Of a stretch of DNA of 11,672 nt, positions 6,622 through 11,672 are shown one piece after another; the stretch's first letter is position 1; each line of letters begins with the position of its first letter. Both the position numbers and the translations under genes were made by a program. The notes beneath the pieces are model-generated. The model made no database searches and was not told where the DNA came from. It saw only the letters and a list, made by a program, of their open reading frames with translations. This DNA is from an uncultured Erysipelotrichaceae bacterium (GTDB taxonomy: Bacteria > Bacillota_I > Bacilli_A > Erysipelotrichales > Erysipelotrichaceae): positions 1-11,672 of the forward strand of contig CAMWMY010000021.1 in assembly GCA_947175465.1 (NCBI GenBank), written 5' to 3'.

Positions 6622-6651
6622 TTCATTCTATCCTAGAATGTATGATATAAT
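6622..6651 (+). promoter_or_regulatory. Extended -10 promoter with internal 17-bp inverted repeat
   Basis: TGATATAAT (6643-6651) is an extended -10 with a perfect TATAAT at 6646-6651; the -35 is a weak TTCATT (6622-6627) at 18 bp. Between and overlapping them lies the perfect inverted repeat CATTCTA-tcc-TAGAATG (6624-6640). No T-run follows, so it is not a terminator, and its place in the promoter suggests an operator. It does not look like the known Zur or MntR boxes. The right arm contains TAGAAT, which could also serve as an alternative -10. Confidence 0.55.
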
Positions 6652-6673
6652 CAAACACAAGGAGGGTGAGTTA

Positions 6674-7636
6674 ATGATAACGAAACTTTTTCTTGTTTTT
6701 GCTTGTAGTATATCTTTGTTGAGTGTAAGTGGATGTGCACCAAGCAAGCCAAAACTTTGTACAACTGCATACCCGATTGAATATTTAGTATCACGAATTG
6801 GTGGAGAGTATGTAGAGACATGTAATATTAGTGAAAATAAAATTATACAACGTACAACAATTAAGGAAAATTATAAAGAATTATTAGCGAATGCCGATGT
6901 ACTGCTTTTTATTGGTGGCTTAGAGCCTTATATGGAAATGTATTTAGAAGATTTACAGTCAAGTAAAGTTGAAATGCTTGATTTAGGAGCTAAAAGTGGA
7001 ATTTATGATTTTCGTAGATATACAACAAGTGTTGTAGAAGGAAAGCTAGTTACAATAGAAAGTGATTATTATGAAGGGGACCTTTTTGAGTCTGCAGATA
7101 TGTATAAAAGTGATCCTATGCTTTGGTTAGACCCTATTGCGATGACAAGTATGGCTAGTACGATAAGAGATTATTTAGTACAAAAATTTCCTGAATATGC
7201 GAAAGTTTTTCATACAAACTTTGATAACTTAGAAACTGAATTAGCACGTTTGGATGCGGACTTTCAAGATTTAAAGGAGGAGCAATTAAATATTTCTTTT
7301 GTTTCTATTTCTCCAAGCTTTGGAAATTGGCAAAAATCTTATGGTATTCGTGTATATCCTGTATCATTATCTAAATATGGAGCTTTACCAACGGAAGGGC
7401 AATTAGCTGAGATTAAGAAGCGTATTCAAATGGATGGAGTTCGCTATATTGTGAAAGAGAGTAATTTACCTGAAGATATGTTAGCATTACATGATCAATT
7501 AGCAAGTGAATTAGGATTGATATCTGTTGAAATGCACAATATATCTAGTTTACAAGAGAGTGATATAGAGGCCAATAATAATTATTTAACATTGATGTAT
7601 CAAAATTTAAAATTATTAGAATCAATGGCAAACTAG
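6674..7636 (+). CDS. Lipoprotein of the metal-ABC substrate-binding family (ZnuA/PsaA-like), ligands missing
   Basis: The 320-residue protein has a lipoprotein signal: hydrophobic residues 5-19 and lipobox VSG-C21. The mature part follows the cluster-A1 solute-binding fold: TTAYPIEYLVSRIGGEYVE (30-48), ANADVLLFIGGLEPYME (72-88), a DPMLWLDP block (148-154), a long linking helix (about 156-200), and a C-lobe with TEGQLAEIKKRI and VKESNLPED. In ZnuA/PsaA/MntC proteins three or four His/Glu/Asp residues hold Zn or Mn. Here the usual His in DPHxWLDP is M149, the early PHxYEP histidine is absent, and the third His position falls in a Ser-rich stretch near 209-214; only E262 of the KES motif remains. 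Metal transport is therefore doubtful. No ABC permease or ATPase is adjacent. ATG 6674 follows AGGAGG (6660-6665) by 8 nt; an upstream in-frame ATG at 6638 lies inside the promoter. Confidence 0.8.
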   Translation: MITKLFLVFACSISLLSVSGCAPSKPKLCTTAYPIEYLVSRIGGEYVETCNISENKIIQRTTIKENYKELLANADVLLFIGGLEPYMEMYLEDLQSSKVEMLDLGAKSGIYDFRRYTTSVVEGKLVTIESDYYEGDLFESADMYKSDPMLWLDPIAMTSMASTIRDYLVQKFPEYAKVFHTNFDNLETELARLDADFQDLKEEQLNISFVSISPSFGNWQKSYGIRVYPVSLSKYGALPTEGQLAEIKKRIQMDGVRYIVKESNLPEDMLALHDQLASELGLISVEMHNISSLQESDIEANNNYLTLMYQNLKLLESMAN

Positions 7637-7660
7637 AGCGCATTTGTGCTCTTTTCTTTT
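7635..7660 (+). terminator. Rho-independent terminator after the lipoprotein gene
   Basis: AGAGCGC (7635-7641) pairs with GTGCTCT (7646-7652), with one G-U pair and loop ATTT, followed by TTTCTTTT. The stem begins within the TAG stop codon and separates the lipoprotein gene from the polA operon. Confidence 0.75.
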
Positions 7661-7671
7661 ACTCATTGTGT

Positions 7672-7699
7672 TTGTAAGATTATATTTCTGTGGTAGAAT
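7672..7699 (+). promoter_or_regulatory. Promoter for polA-mutM-coaE
   Basis: TTGTAA (7672-7677) and the extended -10 TGGTAGAAT (7691-7699) are spaced 16 bp apart. The start site would be near 7706, giving a leader of about 19 nt. It lies directly after a terminator, as expected for the start of a new operon. Confidence 0.65.
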
Positions 7700-7724
7700 A
7701 TAGGATATATGGAGGATGCATATA

Positions 7725-10310
7725 ATGAAAAAAATGTTACTGATCGATGGAAATTCTATGTTGTTTAGAGCATACTATGCAACATTATATACAAGAATGA
7801 TGAGAACTTCGAATGGGATCCCAACGAATGCTGTTTTTGGGTTTATCAATATGCTAAATAAAGCAATGGAAATTATTCAACCTGATTATGTTCTGGTAGC
7901 TTGGGATAGCGGAAAGCCTACGTTTCGACATGAGGCATATACAGAATATAAAGGTACAAGAAAAAAGCTGGATGAAGATTTAATTGTACAATTTCCAATT
8001 GTACGTGAATATTTAGATGCTTATGGTCTATTTCGCTTTGAACATGAGGGAATTGAAGCCGATGATATTATTGGAAGTATGGCAAAGAAATATCCAGAGT
8101 ATCAAATTCATATTTTATCAAGTGATAAAGATTTATTACAATTAATTGATGCAACTACCGATGTATATCTGATGAAAAAAGGAATCACTGAGATGGAAGT
8201 GATGACAGAAGAAAAGCTTATGGATACTATGGGAATTGTACCATCGCAAATTATTGATTTAAAAGCATTGATGGGAGATACGGCAGATAATATTCCAGGA
8301 GTTGCTGGAATTGGAGAAAAAACAGCTTTAAAATTATTACATGCATATCAAACCGTAGATAATGTTTATGAGCATTTAGAAGAACAAAAAGGAAAATTGA
8401 AAGAGAAGCTAGAAGTAGGAAAAGAGAAAGCTTTCTTATCAAAATTTTTAGCTACGATTCATACGGACTTTACGTTCCCTTTTGAAATAGATTCCCTTGT
8501 TTTGCAAGCAGCAAAGCCACAATTAAATGAATTTTTTATGAAATATGAAATGAATTCTTTTATTAAAAAATTAGCGAAAGAGGAAGAAAAGAAAGCTTCT
8601 TTTACATCACAAAAGGTTGAGAAAATATCGTCATCATTATTATGTGATGATGCTGTTTTATGGCTAGATTATAACTGTGAGCATCCCATGTACGCTACAT
8701 TATATGGATTTGCGATGGGAACGCAAGAGAAAATCGAGTATATAACATTAGAAGATGCAAAAAAAGATGAGGCTTTTTTAAGGTATTTGTCCTCTTCTAA
8801 ACGTAAGATTGTTTGTGATGCTAAAAATATTTATCATTTATGTAATCATTATGATATAGCAATCGAAGGCATTGATTTTGATGTTGTTATTGCAGGGTTT
8901 TTGTTAGATGGATCTATTCACGATTACGAGGATCTTATAGAAAAATATCAAAAAGATACCTCTTTAGTAAAAGAAGAAGTATATGGAAAAAAAGGAAAAG
9001 AAAAAGAAGTTTCAGAAGATGATCGTTTTGCATATGTTTGTACACAAACAGCGAATATTCTCTCTATTTGGGAAACATTAAAACAAGATGTTGAAGAAAA
9101 AGAAATGCTGCCATTATTAAAAGATCTTGAAATGCCACTTACAAAAGTTTTATTTTATATGGAGAACAATGGAGTTTGTACTGATTTAAAAGTATTACAA
9201 GAAATAGCGAAAAGCACAGCTGAAAAAATCGATGTTTTGAGTCAAGAAATTTATACGATAGCAGGACATGAATTTAATATTAATTCTCCAAAACAATTGG
9301 CGATTGTTCTTTATGATGAATTAGGATTAAAAGCTGGAAAGAAAAGAAGTACAGCAGTTGATGTATTAGAAAAGCTGATGGATGTGCATCCGATTATACC
9401 GCTTTTAATGGAGCAAAGAAAATATCAAAAAATATATAGTACTTATGCAGTTGGATTAAGTAAACATGTGCATGAAGATGGAAAAATCCACACTATTTTT
9501 AATCAAACATTAACACAGACGGGAAGATTATCTTCTTCAGAACCGAATTTACAAAATATTTCTGTTCGTGATGAAGAAGGAAAAGAAGTACGACGTGCTT
9601 TTGTAGCAAGTCCTGATCATATTTTAATGTCTGCTGATTATTCACAGATTGAACTTCGAATGTTAGCTCATATGGCACATGAAGATGAAATGATTGATGC
9701 ATTCCATAAAGGAATCGATATACATACGAAAACAGCTATGCAAATATTTGATGTAAAACAAGAAGATGTTACTTCGATGATGCGAAGAAGTGCAAAAACC
9801 GTGAATTTTGGTATCGTATATGGACAAACGGATTTTGGATTGAGTGAACAATTAGGGATTACTCGTAAAGAAGCTAAAGAATTTATGGATAAATATTTTG
9901 CATCCTATCCTAAAATTCATACCTTTATGAATGAAACAATTCAGTTTTGTGAAGAACATGGTTATGTTAAAACACTATTTCAAAGAAGACGTTATATTCC
10001 AGAAATACATGATAAAAACTACATGACGCGTGAATTTGGAAAAAGAGCAGCGATGAATGCACCTATTCAAGGGAGTGCAGCAGATTTAATTAAAAAAGCA
10101 ATGATTCATATTGCTAATAAAATGCAAGAGCAAAAAGTGAAGTCTTCTATGATTTTACAAATTCATGATGAGCTTATTTTTGATGTATGTAAGGATGAGA
10201 TTGAAGTCATGAGAACTATTATTGAAGAGGGAATGCAAAAAGCGATGGAGTTAGATGTACCTTTAGTTGCCGAAGCTACTACAGGAATCTCTTGGTATGA
10301 TGCGAAGTAG
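7725..10310 (+). CDS. polA: DNA polymerase I
   Basis: This is a full-length Pol I of 861 residues. The N-terminal 5'-nuclease domain (about 1-285) holds LLIDGNSMLFRAYYA, EADDIIGS, SSDKDLLQL and the helix-hairpin-helix GDTADNIPGVAGIGEKTA. The central 3'-5' exonuclease-like domain (about 305-455) lacks catalytic carboxylates: motif I reads D315-Y-N where active enzymes have DxE, and motifs II and III are also lost, as in Bacillus-type Pol I. The polymerase domain has motif A DYSQIELR (D638), motif B RRSAKTVNFGIVYG (from about 687) and motif C HDE (814-816). It fills gaps and removes RNA primers in replication and repair. ATG 7725 lies 9 nt after GGAGG (7711-7715); the in-frame ATG at 7716 directly abuts the SD and is rejected. 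mutM follows after 8 bp. Confidence 0.98.
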   Translation: MKKMLLIDGNSMLFRAYYATLYTRMMRTSNGIPTNAVFGFINMLNKAMEIIQPDYVLVAWDSGKPTFRHEAYTEYKGTRKKLDEDLIVQFPIVREYLDAYGLFRFEHEGIEADDIIGSMAKKYPEYQIHILSSDKDLLQLIDATTDVYLMKKGITEMEVMTEEKLMDTMGIVPSQIIDLKALMGDTADNIPGVAGIGEKTALKLLHAYQTVDNVYEHLEEQKGKLKEKLEVGKEKAFLSKFLATIHTDFTFPFEIDSLVLQAAKPQLNEFFMKYEMNSFIKKLAKEEEKKASFTSQKVEKISSSLLCDDAVLWLDYNCEHPMYATLYGFAMGTQEKIEYITLEDAKKDEAFLRYLSSSKRKIVCDAKNIYHLCNHYDIAIEGIDFDVVIAGFLLDGSIHDYEDLIEKYQKDTSLVKEEVYGKKGKEKEVSEDDRFAYVCTQTANILSIWETLKQDVEEKEMLPLLKDLEMPLTKVLFYMENNGVCTDLKVLQEIAKSTAEKIDVLSQEIYTIAGHEFNINSPKQLAIVLYDELGLKAGKKRSTAVDVLEKLMDVHPIIPLLMEQRKYQKIYSTYAVGLSKHVHEDGKIHTIFNQTLTQTGRLSSSEPNLQNISVRDEEGKEVRRAFVASPDHILMSADYSQIELRMLAHMAHEDEMIDAFHKGIDIHTKTAMQIFDVKQEDVTSMMRRSAKTVNFGIVYGQTDFGLSEQLGITRKEAKEFMDKYFASYPKIHTFMNETIQFCEEHGYVKTLFQRRRYIPEIHDKNYMTREFGKRAAMNAPIQGSAADLIKKAMIHIANKMQEQKVKSSMILQIHDELIFDVCKDEIEVMRTIIEEGMQKAMELDVPLVAEATTGISWYDAK

Positions 10311-10318
10311 GTGAGAAT

Positions 10319-11152
10319 ATGCCAGAATTACCAGAAGTTGAAACTGTAAGACAAACACTTTGTTATAAATTAGGATATCCTACGATTCAAGAAGTAAGAG
10401 TAGCTTGGGAGAATATTATTGCTTATCCTGAGCCTGCTACTTTTTGTGCAATACTAAAAGGAAAAAAAATACAAGGATATGATCGAGTAGGGAAATATTT
10501 AATTTTTGATTTAGGCACACATGAGTTAATTTCTCATTTACGCATGGAAGGGAAGTATTATGTAGAGCCTAAAGATGCACCTTATGACGTGAAACATACA
10601 CATGTTTTTATAACGATGGAAGATGGACGCGAGTTACGCTATCATGATACAAGAAAATTTGGGAAAATGTATGTATATGAAAAAGCAGATAACCGCTCTC
10701 TTTATCCTGCATTTCAAAAGATAGGTTATGATGCTTTTCATGAAGCGATCACAGCAGATTATTTATATAAGAAATTGCATAAGAAAAAGAAAGTGTTGAA
10801 GCAAATTTTATTAGATCAAAGTATTATTGCAGGAATTGGCAATATTTATGCAGATGAAATTTGTTTTGCTTTAAAGATGCATCCAGAAACGAAAATATCA
10901 CGGTTACGAAAAAAAGATTTTGATCTTCTAATACAAGAAACAAGAAGAATATTAAATGGTGCTATTAAAGCCGGAGGGACGACGATTCGCTCCTATACTT
11001 CTTCTTTAGGGGTTCATGGAAGATTCCAATTACAAGTAAAAGTACATGCAAAGAAAGGAGAGGCATGTCCTGTTTGTGGGAGTGAGATTAAAAAAATTAC
11101 TGTTGCAACAAGAGGAACATGTTTTTGTCCAAAATGTCAGAAAAAGCGGTAA
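10319..11152 (+). CDS. mutM: Formamidopyrimidine-DNA glycosylase (Fpg)
   Basis: This 277-residue protein is complete for the family. It starts MPELPEVETV, giving the catalytic N-terminal proline and following Glu. It has the intercalating LRMEGKY (M76) and HDTRKFG (R112) loops, a helix-two-turn-helix (about 165-182, DQSIIAGIGNIYADEIC), and a C-terminal zinc finger with C250, C253, C270 and C273 and the DNA-binding R265. Fpg removes 8-oxoguanine and ring-opened purines and nicks the abasic site by beta,delta-elimination. Residue K60-region GKY is also kept. The SD GTAGGTGAG (10307-10315) overlaps the polA stop, so the genes are coupled. The end overlaps coaE by 19 bp. The polA-mutM-coaE order is the common one in Bacillota. 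Confidence 0.98.
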   Translation: MPELPEVETVRQTLCYKLGYPTIQEVRVAWENIIAYPEPATFCAILKGKKIQGYDRVGKYLIFDLGTHELISHLRMEGKYYVEPKDAPYDVKHTHVFITMEDGRELRYHDTRKFGKMYVYEKADNRSLYPAFQKIGYDAFHEAITADYLYKKLHKKKKVLKQILLDQSIIAGIGNIYADEICFALKMHPETKISRLRKKDFDLLIQETRRILNGAIKAGGTTIRSYTSSLGVHGRFQLQVKVHAKKGEACPVCGSEIKKITVATRGTCFCPKCQKKR

Positions 11153-11672
11153 AACTCATTGGCTTAACAGGGGGTATTGGATCTGGAAAGTCGACTGTGA
11201 TCGATATTTTAAAAAAGCATCATATTGTCGTTTTCGATTGTGATCATATTAATCGTCAACTTTTAAAAGTAGGAGAAAAAGGATATCTTGCGATTGTCCA
11301 ACATTTTGGTGATTCTTTTTTAAAAGAAGATCAGACAATCGATGTCAAAAAAATGGGAGAAGCGATGTTTACCAATGAACAGTGTAAAAAACAAATCGAA
11401 GCTTTGTTACATCCTCTTATTTTGATGGAAATAAAGAAGAAGATAGATACTTTTAAAACCGATAAAATAGTGATAGAAGTACCTTTATTGTTTGAAACTG
11501 GTTGGGAACACCATTTTGATGAAGTATGGGTAGTTGCTTGTGAGCAAGAAAAACGATTGCATCGACTTTCAAAATATCGCCATATAGATGCTAAAGAAGC
11601 AAAGAGACGTATGTCGCATCAATTACCACAGCAAATAAAAATCGATAAAGCGGATTATGTATTGTACAATAA
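11134..11672 (+). CDS. coaE: Dephospho-CoA kinase, 3' end beyond window
   Basis: The frame is open from ATG 11134 to the window edge, giving 179 codons of an enzyme usually near 195-200, so only the C-terminal tail is missing. The P-loop GLTGGIGSGKST is at residues 10-21, followed by FDCDHINRQLL (the family's D-x-D substrate region), LLHPLI, and the lid-region block VIEVPLLFETGWE (about 113-125). It ends at KADYVLYN, the conserved lead into the C-terminus. CoaE phosphorylates the 3'-hydroxyl of dephospho-CoA, the last step of CoA synthesis. It overlaps mutM by 19 bp. An in-frame ATG at 11119 lies only 3 nt after AGAGG (11111-11115), which is too close, while ATG 11134 is about 18 nt from it, so the start is uncertain by five codons. 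Confidence 0.95.
   Translation, partial: MSEKAVKLIGLTGGIGSGKSTVIDILKKHHIVVFDCDHINRQLLKVGEKGYLAIVQHFGDSFLKEDQTIDVKKMGEAMFTNEQCKKQIEALLHPLILMEIKKKIDTFKTDKIVIEVPLLFETGWEHHFDEVWVVACEQEKRLHRLSKYRHIDAKEAKRRMSHQLPQQIKIDKADYVLYN

Noticed and set aside
8251..9851. Three minus-strand open frames inside polA
   Set aside because: They are antisense to conserved Pol I domains, lack SD sequences and show no family motifs.
11046..11243. Plus-strand open frame spanning the mutM-coaE junction
   Set aside because: It is a frame shadow of mutM and coaE; those proteins have complete family motifs in their own frames.
1..11672. CRISPR arrays, transposases, phage genes, tRNA or rRNA
   Set aside because: No regularly spaced repeats, transposase-like proteins, terminal inverted repeats or cloverleaf sequences were seen on either strand.

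Overview
The window reads as chromosomal housekeeping DNA from a very AT-rich, low-GC Gram-positive bacterium (Bacillota). The protein styles (RadC, MreC/D, MinC/D, SpoIVFA/FB-like pair, exonuclease-deficient PolA) and the gene order echo two Bacillus subtilis neighbourhoods: spoIIB-(maf)-radC-mreB-mreC-mreD-minC-minD-spoIVFA-spoIVFB and polA-mutM-coaE. An Erysipelotrichia-like or clostridial gut spore-former would fit, but that placement is an inference; no 16S or other taxonomic marker is present. All genes lie on the + strand, and no mobile element, CRISPR array, tRNA or rRNA is seen.

Layout. (1) 59-1136: a small membrane-anchored SPOR-like protein, in the position of spoIIB, overlaps radC. 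(2) 1133-3915: a promoter overlapping the radC stop drives a tightly overlapped mreC-mreD-minC-minD operon ending in a clear hairpin terminator. The operon joins cell elongation (MreCD) to division-site selection (MinCD). The minC reading frame carries an in-frame TAA at codon 30. (3) 3926-5089: a monocistronic AI-2E/PerM-family permease with its own promoter and terminator, inserted between minD and the sporulation pair. (4) 5213-6606: an overlapping pair resembling SpoIVFA (degenerate LytM/M23 domain) and SpoIVFB (site-2-type intramembrane metalloprotease), preceded by a possible sigma-E-like promoter. (5) 6622-7660: a lone metal-ABC-transporter-type lipoprotein lacking the histidine ligands of that family, with a perfect inverted repeat inside its promoter and a terminator behind. 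(6) 7672-11672: polA-mutM-coaE, a DNA-repair/CoA operon, with coaE cut off by the window end.

Five start codons were placed downstream of the longest reading frame because a good Shine-Dalgarno sequence (SD) fits the internal ATG: mreC 1187, mreD 2025, spoIVFA-like 5262, lipoprotein 6674 and polA 7725. The most interesting observation is the interrupted minC. It is followed by a plausible GTG restart that would yield a MinC keeping its MinD-binding domain but lacking part of the FtsZ-inhibiting domain. I do not see a wholly new multi-gene system here.
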